In this document: one piece after another, positions 35,785-44,669 of the stretch
Layout: every line of letters begins with the position of its first letter
How positions within the stretch are numbered: position 1 is the stretch's first letter
NCBI GenBank assembly: GCA_946405805.1
Contig: CAMJIL010000001.1
Location: 36,584-100,583, forward strand
Direction of reading: 5' to 3'
Length of the DNA: 64,000 nucleotides
Source of the DNA: an uncultured Prevotellaceae bacterium
Lineage (GTDB): Bacteria > Bacteroidota > Bacteroidia > Bacteroidales > Bacteroidaceae
Notes under the pieces: model-generated
The model's input: the letters and a program-made list of their open reading frames with translations, nothing else
Told to the model about the DNA's origin: nothing
Databases searched by the model: none
Made by a program: the position numbers and the translations under genes

Positions 35785-36604
35785 GTCTCCTAAACTCCGA
35801 AAGAATGATGGCCGTTGCTATTGAGACGTTAAGGCTCTCGGCGGTAGACAGTTGACAGTTGACAGTTGACAATTGACAATTTTCACCTTTGACCTTTGAC
35901 CTTTGACCTTTGACCTCATTCCCGCCCTGCGGTATCAATATCCTGTGCGTCAGCATTTCGCGGACGGGGGCTGAGATGCCGTTGCCCTCGTTGCCCATGA
36001 TGATGACGCCGTGAGGGGTGAGCGTAGAGGTGTAGATGTTCTCGCCGTCGAGCACAGCGCCATAGACGGGAGTCCCGGAGGGCAGGGTAGAGAGGTAGTC
36101 GCACAGCGTGTCGAAGTACGTGATGTTCAGACGTGCTATGCTGCCCATCGTTGCCTGTACCACCTTCGGGTTGAAGGCGTCGGCAGTGCCTGCGGTGCAG
36201 ACGATGTTACGGATGCCAAACCAGTCTGCCGTGCGTATGATGGTGCCCAGATTGCCAGGGTCTTGCACGCTGTCGAGCGCCAGGACGAGTTCCGTTGCCG
36301 GTGCGTCGGAAAGACTCGCTGACGACACCGTCGGGATGTCGAACACACCCAGTACGTGCTGCGGATGCTGAAGCAGCGATACCTTGCGCAGCTCCTCGTC
36401 AGTAACAAGGATGTCTTCCGCCGTAGCAGGAAGGCTGACGGGACTTTCCCACGACGCGGTATGCACCACCATGCGGGGACGGAAACCGGCACACAGCAGG
36501 TCGTCAACACATTTGGGACCCTCCGCAAGAAAGGCGTTTTCCTTCTTACGAAACTTCTTCTGCTCAAGAGAGCGGATGAATTTTATCTTTGATTTGCTAA
36601 GCAT
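35759..36604 (-). CDS. SpoU/TrmH-family RNA 2'-O-methyltransferase with repeat insertion
   Basis: The 281-residue product resembles the common RlmB/TrmH-like enzyme that uses S-adenosylmethionine to methylate ribose in rRNA or tRNA. SpoU motif 1 is LVLALDSVQDPGNLGTIIRTADW near 110-132, motif 2 is GVIIMGNEGNGIS near 192-204, and motif 3 is ESLNVSIATAIILSEF near 255-270. Between ILIPQGG and AESLNV there are about 26 extra residues (VKGQRSKVKG, NCQLSTVNCQLST) translated from two heptamer arrays. This loop lies next to the cofactor knot, so activity needs checking. The last residues also come from a repeat module. Last gene of the dnaN operon. Confidence 0.88.
   Translation of the reverse strand: MLSKSKIKFIRSLEQKKFRKKENAFLAEGPKCVDDLLCAGFRPRMVVHTASWESPVSLPATAEDILVTDEELRKVSLLQHPQHVLGVFDIPTVSSASLSDAPATELVLALDSVQDPGNLGTIIRTADWFGIRNIVCTAGTADAFNPKVVQATMGSIARLNITYFDTLCDYLSTLPSGTPVYGAVLDGENIYTSTLTPHGVIIMGNEGNGISAPVREMLTHRILIPQGGNEVKGQRSKVKGENCQLSTVNCQLSTAESLNVSIATAIILSEFRRRPSPALPS
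35846..35915. repeat. Two heptamer arrays inside the SpoU methyltransferase gene
   Basis: About five GTTGACA/ATTGACA units are followed by about four CTTTGAC units, with TTTTCAC between. The insertion keeps the reading frame open. The same two word types occur in intergenic positions and in fcl. Confidence 0.93.
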
Positions 36605-38381
36605 ATTCCGATAGTTCTAACCAACGCATTTCTTTTTCGTCGAGCTGCTGCGTGACAACCTGAAAGCGTTCAGAGAGTTTCGTTATCTCCTCCACAGACA
36701 ACGTGCCCGACGACAGTGCTTCCTCAGCAGCCGCCTTTTCAAGTGTCAGCGCCTCAATGTCGCGCTCCAGCTGCTGAAACTCCTGCTTCTCCTTATACGA
36801 CAACCGCCGGCGGGTGTCATTACGGTAGGACGCCTTGGAATTTTGAATTTTGAATTTTGAATTTTGAATTCCAGAGTCCTCGGCCTTTGACTGTAATTTC
36901 TTCCACTCCCGATACTGCGTATAGTTGCCAGGGAAGTCCTGCACCTCGCCGTTGCCGTGAAAGATGAGAAGATGGTCCACAATCTTGTCCATGAAATATC
37001 TGTCGTGGCTCACGACGATGACGCAGCCGGGGAAGTTCTGCAGGTAATCCTCCAGTATCTGCAGCGTCTTGATGTCGAGGTCGTTCGTCGGCTCGTCGAG
37101 GACAAGGAAGTTAGGATTGCGCATCAATACCGTGCAGAGATACAGCTTGCGCTTTTCGCCGCCGGAGAGTTTATAGACGTAGTTATATTGCTGTTCGGGG
37201 GTGAAGAGAAAATGTTGCAGCAGCTGCGACGCAGAATACTGACGTCCCTGACCAAGGTCGATGTATTCCGCAATGTCGCGGACAATGTCGATGACCTTCT
37301 GCTGCTCGTCAAACTGCAGGCCGTCCTGCGAGAAATACCCGAACTGCACTGTGTCACCGATGTCGAACCTGCCGCTGTCGGGAGGAATGATGCCAAGCAG
37401 CATCTTCAGGAACGTCGATTTGCCGGAGCCGTTGTTGCCAACGATGCCCATCTTCTCGAATCGGGCGAAGTTATAGTAAAAATCCTTCAGTATCACCTTC
37501 TCGCCAAACGCCTTCGAGACATACTGACTCTCGAAAATCTTGGAACCAATATATACATTCTTCGACTTCAGCGACACCTGACGCTCCTCCAGACGTGTCT
37601 TGGCAAGTTTTTCGAGTTCATAGAATGCATCTTCACGATACTTCGCCTTATGACCGCGTGCCTGTGGTTGGCGACGCATCCATTCCAGCTCGCGGCGGTA
37701 GAGGTTGTTGGCATGCTGTATGCTCGCCGCCATCGTGTCGATGCGCTGCTGGCGCTTTTCCAAGTAGTAGGAATACGATCCGCGATAGGTGTAGATGGTC
37801 TGGTCTTCGAGTTCAAGGATTATGGAGCACACATTGTCGAGGAAGAACCTGTCGTGTGTCACCATGAGGATGGTCTTGTTGCCGCGCGAAAGGAAATTCT
37901 CTAACCAGATGACCATTTCGAGGTCGAGGTGGTTTGTGGGCTCGTCGAGTATCAGGAAATCGGGATTGGAAATGAGCACCTGCGCCAATGCCACGCGTTT
38001 CTGCTGTCCGCCGGAGAGCTGGTGTACGGGCTGCTCCATGTCGGTGATGCGCAGCTGTGTAAGTATCTGCTTCGCTTTCAGGCGGGTGTCGTCGTCAGGA
38101 TTTACTCCCGAAAAGCACGCCTCCAGCACCGTGGCATCTTTCGGAAAACGCGGCTCCTGACGCAGGAACCCCGTGCGGATGCCGTTGCGATAGATGATGG
38201 TGCCGCTGTCGGGAGTGTCATCACCCGTCAGCAGAGAAAGGAGCGTCGATTTACCCGTTCCATTCTGGGCAATCAGACCAACGCGCTGACCCTCGGCAAT
38301 GGAAAAGGAGATGTCTTGGAAAAGGACACGCTCTCCGAAACGCTTCGAAAGATTCTGAATATCAAGAACAGGTGTTGCCAA
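36597..38381 (-). CDS. ABC-F family ATPase
   Basis: The 594-residue product has two ABC domains and no membrane part. First domain: [14 protein letters not shown] near 40, [13 protein letters not shown] near 123, [13 protein letters not shown] near 139. Second domain: [19 protein letters not shown] near 315, [12 protein letters not shown] near 404, [13 protein letters not shown] near 424. The linker region and the C-terminal coiled coil (540-594) fit Uup/EttA-type translation factors. The start must be TTG (38379-38381): the codon before it is an in-frame stop, and AGAAGGAA is just upstream. A heptamer array codes for [12 protein letters not shown] in the linker before the coiled coil. Overlaps engB by 20 bases. 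Confidence 0.94.
   Translation of the reverse strand: MATPVLDIQNLSKRFGERVLFQDISFSIAEGQRVGLIAQNGTGKSTLLSLLTGDDTPDSGTIIYRNGIRTGFLRQEPRFPKDATVLEACFSGVNPDDDTRLKAKQILTQLRITDMEQPVHQLSGGQQKRVALAQVLISNPDFLILDEPTNHLDLEMVIWLENFLSRGNKTILMVTHDRFFLDNVCSIILELEDQTIYTYRGSYSYYLEKRQQRIDTMAASIQHANNLYRRELEWMRRQPQARGHKAKYREDAFYELEKLAKTRLEERQVSLKSKNVYIGSKIFESQYVSKAFGEKVILKDFYYNFARFEKMGIVGNNGSGKSTFLKMLLGIIPPDSGRFDIGDTVQFGYFSQDGLQFDEQQKVIDIVRDIAEYIDLGQGRQYSASQLLQHFLFTPEQQYNYVYKLSGGEKRKLYLCTVLMRNPNFLVLDEPTNDLDIKTLQILEDYLQNFPGCVIVVSHDRYFMDKIVDHLLIFHGNGEVQDFPGNYTQYREWKKLQSKAEDSGIQNSKFKIQNSKASYRNDTRRRLSYKEKQEFQQLERDIEALTLEKAAAEEALSSGTLSVEEITKLSERFQVVTQQLDEKEMRWLELSEYA
36838..36872. repeat. Heptamer array inside the ABC-F gene
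   Basis: About four and a half units of GAATTTT. On the coding strand it reads [12 protein letters not shown], located between the second ABC domain and the coiled coil, a place where extra residues should be tolerated. Confidence 0.93.
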
Positions 38382-38964
38382 TTATTCCTTCTATATAATC
38401 AAGCAAAGGCTCGCGGCCCTGCTTCTTTTCAGACGACGTAACAAAATATGGCGGCAGCTCCTCCCATGTTTCCAGCAAAGACTTCATGTAATTGTCAACA
38501 TTCTGGCGCAACTGTGCGGCAGACAACTTATCGGCCTTTGTAAAGACGATAGAGAACGGAATGCCGTTCTCGCCAAGCCACGTCATGAATTCTGTGTCTA
38601 TCTTCTGCGGATTATGGCGCACATCGATAAGCAGAAAGACATTCACCAACTGTTCGCGACGCAGGATATATGAGGATATCATCTCCTCGATGCTGCGCTG
38701 AACGCTCTTGGAACGCTTCGCAAAACCATAACCAGGGAGGTCAACGATATACCATTCGTTGTTTATAAGAAAATGATTGATGAGCAATGTCTTGCCCGGC
38801 GTAGCACTGGTCTTGGCAAGCCCTTTGTGGTTGGTGAGCATATTGATAAGACTCGACTTACCGACATTACTCCTGCCGATAAACGCAAATTCTGCCTTGG
38901 TGTCTTGCGGACACTGAGATATCTTTGCAGAACTGATGGTAAAGGTTGCAGCTTTTATTTCCAT
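38362..38964 (-). CDS. engB: Ribosome biogenesis GTPase EngB (YsxC/YihA)
   Basis: The 200-residue TrmE-Era-EngA-EngB-Septin class GTPase is needed for large ribosomal subunit assembly. G1 is [14 protein letters not shown] near 29-42, G2 threonine lies in TSATPGKT, G3 is [12 protein letters not shown] near 76-87, G4 is FTKADKLS near 147-154, and G5 is VTSSEKKQG near 176-184. Length and motifs are standard. It overlaps recN by 10 bases and the ABC-F gene by 20 bases, so translation is coupled in the dnaN operon. Confidence 0.96.
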   Translation of the reverse strand: MEIKAATFTISSAKISQCPQDTKAEFAFIGRSNVGKSSLINMLTNHKGLAKTSATPGKTLLINHFLINNEWYIVDLPGYGFAKRSKSVQRSIEEMISSYILRREQLVNVFLLIDVRHNPQKIDTEFMTWLGENGIPFSIVFTKADKLSAAQLRQNVDNYMKSLLETWEELPPYFVTSSEKKQGREPLLDYIEGIIGNTCS

Positions 38965-40568
38965 GATGCAATCAACTGCTTAGCATTCTCAAGGGCGGCG
39001 TCGGTAACGTCTGCACCGCTGAGCATCTGTGCTATCTCGCGGATGCGTTCTTCGTCATCGAGCTGGCGCATGACAGACGTCGTAGTGCCTGCCGGTGTCT
39101 CGTGCTTCTCCACCTTATAATGATGTGTGCCGAGGGCGGCTATCTGCGGCAGATGGGTAATGCTGATAACCTGACGGTCCTTTTCGCCCATCTCGCGCAT
39201 AATCTTTGCCATCTGCTCGGCTATGCGCCCGCTGACACCGGTATCAATCTCGTCGAAGATGATGGTAGGCAACTTGACAGCTCCGCCAATCAATGCCTTC
39301 AGTGACAGCATAAGACGTGCTATTTCACCGCCGGATGCTACCTGACTGACATGACGCAACGGCATACCCTTATTGGCAGAGAAAAGGAACGCCACCTTGT
39401 CTTTTCCGTCATGGGAGAGGGACTTCTCCTCGATGCTGACAGAGAACTCGGCATTCGGCATACCCAAATCAGAAAGACGGGAAATGATATTCTTTTCAAC
39501 GGCAGGAACTGTCTTCTTTCGCGATTTGCTTAGCTCCTCAGCCTGCTTCTCTACTTCAGCCTTCAGATTGGCAACCTCCTGCCTCAGAGCCTCTATCTCT
39601 TCTCCACGGCCATCGATGGAGTCAATGGCTTGCTGCAATTCTTCCTGCTTGTCAAGAAGTTCTGCAAGGGTAGTGACGCCGTGCTTCTTTTGCAGAGAGT
39701 ATATAAGGTCGAGACGCTCGTTGATAAAGGCCAGACGCTGTGGGTCGAAAGATATATCGTCAAGTTCATTCTCAAGCTCGTTGGCAATATCCTTAATCTC
39801 GATATATGATGACTCCAGCCTTTCGGAAAGACTGCTAAGCTGCGAAGAAAGTCTGGATGCTGACTCCACGTTCTGCGAAGCGCGGCGTAGGAGGTCGTTG
39901 ACTCCGCTCTCGTCAGTAGAAAGAACAGAACTGGCTTCAAACAGGAGAGATTTTATTTCTTCTGCATGTGAGACAGTCTGCTGCTCCTGTTCGAGTTCTT
40001 CCTGCTCGTCGGCAGAGAAATTAGCATCGGCCAACTCCTCAAGCTGAAAACGCAGCAACTCCTCATCCTTGTGAGCTTGTGAATCGGCATCAATGAGGTT
40101 GTTGAGACGCTTTTCTGCATCAAGATATGCGCTATAGGCTTTTGCATAGGCAGACAAATCGTTGCCGGCAATGATATCCAACACGCTAAGTTGGAAGTCT
40201 TCTTTCTGCAAAAGCAGGTTCTGATGCTGGGAATGCACGTCGAGCAACCTCTCGCCATAGTCACGCATCTCCTGAAGCGTAGAAAGTTCGTCATCAATAA
40301 AGCCACGGCTCTTGCCTGCAGAAGATAATTCGCGACGAATGATATGCTCAGTTCCGTCAACAATAAACGTTCCTTCTATGACACATTTGCTTTGTTCTGG
40401 CTTGACAACCTTCGAGTCAGCACGCTGGCCGAGAAGAAGATTTATGGCACCAAGGATGATACTCTTACCGGCTCCCGTTTCACCCGTAATTACAGAGAAA
40501 CCGGAAAAGAATTCGATGTCGAGTTCATCAATAAGAGCATAATTCTTTATATATAGATGCTTGAGCAT
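38955..40568 (-). CDS. recN: DNA repair protein RecN
   Basis: The 537-residue SMC-like ATPase acts in double-strand break repair. Walker A is [21 protein letters not shown] near 27-47, the ABC signature [20 protein letters not shown] near 423-442, and Walker [22 protein letters not shown] near 448-468; long coiled-coil arms fill residues 150-370 (rich in E, L and Q). The H-loop [13 protein letters not shown] follows. The length is close to the E. coli protein. Two bases separate it from the DUF4835 stop. Confidence 0.97.
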   Translation of the reverse strand: MLKHLYIKNYALIDELDIEFFSGFSVITGETGAGKSIILGAINLLLGQRADSKVVKPEQSKCVIEGTFIVDGTEHIIRRELSSAGKSRGFIDDELSTLQEMRDYGERLLDVHSQHQNLLLQKEDFQLSVLDIIAGNDLSAYAKAYSAYLDAEKRLNNLIDADSQAHKDEELLRFQLEELADANFSADEQEELEQEQQTVSHAEEIKSLLFEASSVLSTDESGVNDLLRRASQNVESASRLSSQLSSLSERLESSYIEIKDIANELENELDDISFDPQRLAFINERLDLIYSLQKKHGVTTLAELLDKQEELQQAIDSIDGRGEEIEALRQEVANLKAEVEKQAEELSKSRKKTVPAVEKNIISRLSDLGMPNAEFSVSIEEKSLSHDGKDKVAFLFSANKGMPLRHVSQVASGGEIARLMLSLKALIGGAVKLPTIIFDEIDTGVSGRIAEQMAKIMREMGEKDRQVISITHLPQIAALGTHHYKVEKHETPAGTTTSVMRQLDDEERIREIAQMLSGADVTDAALENAKQLIASWK

Positions 40569-40570
40569 TT

Positions 40571-41473
40571 CTATTCTTTTATTTTATCCCAAGAATTGCT
40601 TTGAGAAGGGTTGATAGAGAAAAGTACTTCATACACCTGAGACTTTTCTTTTGATGTTCCCTTACCTTTATATATATTAGCTAACTCATCTTTCTTGTAG
40701 TCAGTCCATATCTGTGGAAGCATACTGGTGGACCTGTCCTTGTGGGCCTTCTCCAAATTCTCCGTAATGGCTGTGCTGATTTCTGTTCGGCCGCGTTCTA
40801 CGTTGTTAGCCATCTCGTCAAGTCCCTTGCGATAGTAGTTGTATTGCAACATGCGGAAAGGTTCCATCGCTCCTTCCATATAGTCATTGATGATGGCAAA
40901 ACGGTTCTTCCTGCTGTCATAGGCCTTCCATCCCGGGAAGTCCAGGTTCTGCGCGTTGTTGGTAAGGTTCAGGCAACGGTTTAGAACATCACTACCTCCC
41001 ATAGGAGAGAAAGTGTCAAGGTCTATGCCGATAATAAGATACGAATAGTATGCGAAGAGAGCAAGAAGTTGATTGTCTATAATCTCTTCGTTGTAATTCA
41101 AATTTTCAAACTGACGATACGTGAAGGTAAAGTCATTATCCTGGAACTGAAAGATGGTTGTTGTGTATGCAGAATTATAAACGGGACGATTGGCTTGAAC
41201 CATACAAGTGCATGACCAAATGCCTTCTTCGCGCTTGTATTCCTTTACAGTAATGTTATATGAGCATGATATACGCTCGTGCTCCAAAAACTGAAGGGAT
41301 GTCCATTGCTGGGCGTTAAGAAATTCCTCCAGTTTCCCCTTTAATTCTTCGAAAATAGCATTATCCGTACCCTGAACCTGCTGATGGTTGATATTGACCT
41401 TAACAGTCATTTCCTGAGCAGAAACTGCCAGGAGATGAAATAATGTGCAAAGAATAAGGAGTATGCATCTCAT
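40571..41473 (-). CDS. DUF4835 family secreted protein
   Basis: The 300-residue product has a signal peptide (MRCILLILCTLFHLLAVSA) and matches the DUF4835 pattern: VKVNINHQQVQGTDNAIFEELKGKLEEFLNAQQWT near 24-58, VYNSAYTTTIFQFQDNDFTFTYRQFENL near 95-122, and a conserved LFAYYSYLIIGIDLDTFSPMGG near 138-159. It has no known function but is nearly always near recN and dnaN genes in Bacteroidetes. The start codon overlaps the exonuclease stop by four bases (ATGA). Confidence 0.92.
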   Translation of the reverse strand: MRCILLILCTLFHLLAVSAQEMTVKVNINHQQVQGTDNAIFEELKGKLEEFLNAQQWTSLQFLEHERISCSYNITVKEYKREEGIWSCTCMVQANRPVYNSAYTTTIFQFQDNDFTFTYRQFENLNYNEEIIDNQLLALFAYYSYLIIGIDLDTFSPMGGSDVLNRCLNLTNNAQNLDFPGWKAYDSRKNRFAIINDYMEGAMEPFRMLQYNYYRKGLDEMANNVERGRTEISTAITENLEKAHKDRSTSMLPQIWTDYKKDELANIYKGKGTSKEKSQVYEVLFSINPSQSNSWDKIKE

Positions 41474-42273
41474 TTTGCCTGCTCTCTTAACCTGATTCGT
41501 GTCAAAGCCTGTTTGGTATCAAGTGAGAAATCACCATTAAGAATCCAACTGTAATAACTTGGGTCACGCTTCAGAACTTCAACAACGGGTAAATTTTTAT
41601 ATTTCCCGAAATTAAAGACCTCCACGCCATCTTCATTGAACTTCATGCGACCAGCAAAGTCAACCTTTTTCTCCTTGTTACAGAAATTATGAAGTTCATC
41701 CATGTTATTGTTCAGGACCTTGATAGGATCTTCGTTCGCTCCAGGAGCATATTTGTCCAATTCGCCTTGAAGAACACGATATGTTGCTTCTGTATCTTCG
41801 TTGGCCAGATGGGCTTGGAAGTCATCTTCCATATTCCTGCCACAATAGAACTTATATGCTGCGGCAAGATTGCGCTTCTCCATCTGCTTGAAAATGGTAC
41901 AAGCATCAATAAGTCGGCATTTAGAGAAGTCAAAGCTTACGCCTGCTCTTAAAAACTCTTCTGCCAACATCGGAATGTCGTAGAAATTACTATTGTATCC
42001 AGCAAAATCACATCCCTTAAAAGCCTGAGCCAATGTAGAAGCCAATTGTTTAAAAGTTGGAGCATCGGCAACCATATCATTTGTAATATGGGTCAACTCT
42101 GTAATCTCAGGAGGGATAGGGCGTCCTGGATTAATGAAATAGTTCTTTCGCTCCTCACTACCATCAAGTCCAACCTTGATATAACTGATCTGGATAATGC
42201 CGTCCTTTGAAATATCAAGGCCGGTCGTTTCCAAATCGAATATGATAAGAGGCTTTGTAAGATTCAGTTTCAT
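41470..42273 (-). CDS. DnaQ-like 3'-5' exonuclease
   Basis: The 267-residue product has the DEDD nuclease fold of the DNA polymerase III epsilon family: ExoI IIFDLETTGLDISKDGIIQISY near 10-31 (Asp and Glu ligands), ExoII CDFAGYNSNFYDIPMLAEEF near 90-110, ExoIII around HLANEDTEATYRVLQG near 155-170. The C-terminal ~80 residues (FNFGKYKNLPVVEVLKRDPSYYSWILNGDF) form the small extra domain seen in Bacteroidetes members. It may serve as proofreading subunit or a repair nuclease; its place directly after dnaN supports a replication link. Confidence 0.92.
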   Translation of the reverse strand: MKLNLTKPLIIFDLETTGLDISKDGIIQISYIKVGLDGSEERKNYFINPGRPIPPEITELTHITNDMVADAPTFKQLASTLAQAFKGCDFAGYNSNFYDIPMLAEEFLRAGVSFDFSKCRLIDACTIFKQMEKRNLAAAYKFYCGRNMEDDFQAHLANEDTEATYRVLQGELDKYAPGANEDPIKVLNNNMDELHNFCNKEKKVDFAGRMKFNEDGVEVFNFGKYKNLPVVEVLKRDPSYYSWILNGDFSLDTKQALTRIRLREQAK

Positions 42274-42288
42274 CTTATAAACTAAAGA

Positions 42289-43416
42289 TTACTCGCTTAA
42301 CAACATTGGCATTATGAGCATAAGAATATCTTCGTTCTCTGGCTGCTCAGCAGGACGAATTACTCCTGCACGACTTGGATCTCCAAGCTCGATAGTTACA
42401 TTATCGCTGCTGAGATTGTTCAAAATGTCGAAAACTGCAGAACCTTTGAAACCAATGCTCATCTGTGCTCCGTTGTAATCACATACCAAATCCTCATGGG
42501 CAGCTGTTGCAAAATCCAAATCTTCAGAGGAAAGTTCCAGATTATTTGGAGAAAGACGTAATTTTACCAACTGTGTGCTTTCGCTTGCAAATGGCAATAC
42601 ACGACGCAAAGCACTCATCATTCCCTTACGATCTATGTTCACGACATTTGGATTGTCTGTAGGAATAACACTGCTATAATTAGGATAACGTCCTTCAATA
42701 AGACGGCATGAAAGAATTCCGTCAGGGAATTTAATTTCAGCGTTATTACTATTGAAGCGAATAATAATCTCTGTTTCATCATTGATGTCAAGTACTGAAC
42801 GCAGAAGACCTGCTGGCTTCTTTGGCAATATGAAAGATGAAGGATTTGTGCTCTTGCATGAGAATATCATATTGCGCACCATCTTGTGTCCATCGCTGGC
42901 AACGATATTGAGGCTGTCTTCGCGCAAATCGAAATACAAACCATTCATTACCATGCGGAGTTCATCATTAGCTGTAGCAAACATAGTGCGTTGTATGTTA
43001 GAAGCTAATGTGCTGGCTGGTATGGAAATCTCAGTAACATCATTCTCAATAGGCTGCAGGTTAGGATAATCATCAGCACTCTGGCCAGCAACGCGGTAAG
43101 AACCATTCTGGTAGATTACCTTGACACTATTATCAGGTGAAGAAACCTCAAATGTAAGGGGTTGTTCAGGGAGTTCTTTTACTGCTGCCTGGATAATGCG
43201 GTTTGGGATACAGAAAGCACCCTCACCTTCATAGTCAGAGAGCGCAACGTAGCATTTCATCATATTAGCATTGTCAGATGCTGTAATAATAAGTTGTCCA
43301 CCACGTATTTCAAAGAGGTAACTATCCAAAATGGACAAAGAATTCTTAGTGTTGATAACTTTAGATAAAATACCCAACTTGGTGCTTAGCGCTGAAGAAG
43401 ATAATGTAAATCTCAT
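42289..43416 (-). CDS. dnaN: DNA polymerase III beta subunit (sliding clamp)
   Basis: The 375-residue product has the usual three-domain clamp length: MRFTLSSSALSTKLGILSKVINTKNSLSILDSY at the start, VVASDGHKMVRNMI-like segment (NIVASDGHKMVRNM near 172-185) in domain 2, and the C-terminal IRPAEQPENEDILMLIMPMLL near 350-372. It forms a dimeric ring that holds polymerases on DNA. First gene of a seven-gene minus-strand operon, with a TATCTTTG promoter about 60 bases upstream. There is no dnaA or origin signature beside it. Confidence 0.97.
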   Translation of the reverse strand: MRFTLSSSALSTKLGILSKVINTKNSLSILDSYLFEIRGGQLIITASDNANMMKCYVALSDYEGEGAFCIPNRIIQAAVKELPEQPLTFEVSSPDNSVKVIYQNGSYRVAGQSADDYPNLQPIENDVTEISIPASTLASNIQRTMFATANDELRMVMNGLYFDLREDSLNIVASDGHKMVRNMIFSCKSTNPSSFILPKKPAGLLRSVLDINDETEIIIRFNSNNAEIKFPDGILSCRLIEGRYPNYSSVIPTDNPNVVNIDRKGMMSALRRVLPFASESTQLVKLRLSPNNLELSSEDLDFATAAHEDLVCDYNGAQMSIGFKGSAVFDILNNLSSDNVTIELGDPSRAGVIRPAEQPENEDILMLIMPMLLSE

Positions 43417-43470
43417 TGTTTTATATAAGTAATTTTTATAATAGCTTAACTTCTTTTGGAAAAATCAGCG

Positions 43471-43478
43471 CAAAGATA
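43471..43478 (-). promoter_or_regulatory. -7 promoter element for the dnaN operon
   Basis: The minus strand reads TATCTTTG, an exact TAnnTTTG match, about 55 bases before the dnaN ATG. The opposite-strand promoter for the DUF3127 gene lies about 110 bases away. Confidence 0.7.
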
Positions 43479-43583
43479 AGAAAAATATATGAGTATATGC
43501 TATGCTCCGAAAAGAGTTTAAGTTTTTTTAACTCTTGCGATTTTTTTTATATATATAAAGGACAATAGGTTCAAAAAAAAAAG

Positions 43584-43591
43584 TACTTTTG
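43584..43591 (+). promoter_or_regulatory. -7 promoter element for DUF3127
   Basis: TACTTTTG, with a leader of about 28 bases to the ATG at 43624. It may drive the long run of plus-strand genes up to glmS. Confidence 0.6.
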
Positions 43592-43623
43592 CATCCAAGT
43601 ATAAAATTATTTACAGATAACAT

Positions 43624-44013
43624 ATGGAAATTCAAGGAAAGATTATTAGTGCACTCCCAGAGCGCAGCGGTACAAGCCAGAGAACTGGAAATACATGGAA
43701 GTTACAGGAATTTGTTGTAGAAACTCATGACCAGTATCCAAAGAAGATGGCTTTTGAAGTGTTTGGTGAAGATCGTCTTCAGCGTTTTAATATTCAAGTA
43801 GGACAAGAAGTAAATATAGCTTTTGATATTGATGCACACGAATATAATGGTAGATGGTTTAACAGTATTAGAGCATATGACGTTCGTCCTGTAGATGAAC
43901 AGACTCAAGTTTCAGCTCAACCAATTGCGGGGGAGGCAATGCCGATATCTGAAGCTCCAATAGTAAATAGTGCGGAGCCTGTAAGCGATTCAGCAGAGGA
44001 TTTACCATTCTAA
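43624..44013 (+). CDS. DUF3127 family OB-fold protein
   Basis: The 129-residue product starts MEIQGKIISALPERSGTSQRTGNTW and continues KLQEFVVETHDQYPKKMAFEVFGEDRLQRF, a small beta-barrel pattern, and ends with an acidic flexible tail closing in DLPF. That tail type (acidic, final DLPF) is like the protein-interaction tip of single-stranded DNA-binding proteins, so a DNA-binding role is likely but is inference. The TetR gene begins after six bases. Confidence 0.88.
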   Translation: MEIQGKIISALPERSGTSQRTGNTWKLQEFVVETHDQYPKKMAFEVFGEDRLQRFNIQVGQEVNIAFDIDAHEYNGRWFNSIRAYDVRPVDEQTQVSAQPIAGEAMPISEAPIVNSAEPVSDSAEDLPF

Positions 44014-44019
44014 ATATAA

Positions 44020-44631
44020 GTGGCACCATCACAGAAAAATATTCGTTTTGCAATTATCAAGGAAGCGGATAAACGTTTCCGAAAGTATGGCATTAGAGCT
44101 GTTACCATGGATGATATAGCACATGGTATTCATGTTTCAAAACGGACAATCTATGAGGCTTTCCCTAATAAAGAGAAGATTCTTATGGGAGTGTTGAGAA
44201 GTCTAATAGAAGAAAGAGATGAGCATTTGCAAGACTTTTTGTCTCATACAGACAATGTGATGGATATTCTTTGTGAAGTGTTACGTTTACAAATTGAATT
44301 TTCTGCAAAGACAACGTCTTCTTTTTTTACAGACTTAGTAAAATATCCTAAGGTTGAGAAGATGCTACTCGAGTATAATGCCAAACAACGTGAGAAAGCC
44401 TTCGACTTTTTTAAAAAAGGTGTTGTACAAGGGTATTTTCGAGGTGACATAGATTACACAATCTTCAACCGAATTATGAAAAATATGTTTCATATGTTTA
44501 GGGCAACAAAAGAATTGAATGATCTTACTTATCATCAAATGTTCATTAATTGTCATTGCGTAATAATTCGAGGTATATGTACTAGTAAAGGTATAGAAAG
44601 ATTTGAGCACTTTATGGAGGAGAATCTTTAA
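44020..44631 (+). CDS. TetR/AcrR family transcriptional regulator
   Basis: The 203-residue product has an N-terminal helix-turn-helix (RFRKYGIRAVTMDDIAHGIHVSKRTIYEAFPNKEKILMG near 18-56), followed by an all-helical ligand or dimer domain without obvious relatives. The start is GTG at 44020, six bases after the DUF3127 stop; the next ATG would cut into the DNA-binding domain. The target is unknown. Being placed between DUF3127 and glmS it may regulate this cluster, but no operator palindrome was recognised. Confidence 0.9.
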   Translation: MAPSQKNIRFAIIKEADKRFRKYGIRAVTMDDIAHGIHVSKRTIYEAFPNKEKILMGVLRSLIEERDEHLQDFLSHTDNVMDILCEVLRLQIEFSAKTTSSFFTDLVKYPKVEKMLLEYNAKQREKAFDFFKKGVVQGYFRGDIDYTIFNRIMKNMFHMFRATKELNDLTYHQMFINCHCVIIRGICTSKGIERFEHFMEENL

Positions 44632-44669
44632 TCTGATATAAAAACAACACAAATTACAAACATTTATTT

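Noticed and set aside
36957..37904. Open frame of 315 codons on the plus strand
   Set aside because: It is antisense to the ABC-F gene whose Walker and signature motifs are clear on the other strand.
43417..43623. Replication origin beside dnaN
   Set aside because: There is no dnaA gene and no cluster of DnaA boxes. In this group dnaN commonly lies away from the origin.
44632..44669. glmS ribozyme or riboswitch
   Set aside because: Only 38 bases separate the TetR stop and the glmS start, too short for the known ribozyme, and no core sequence is visible.
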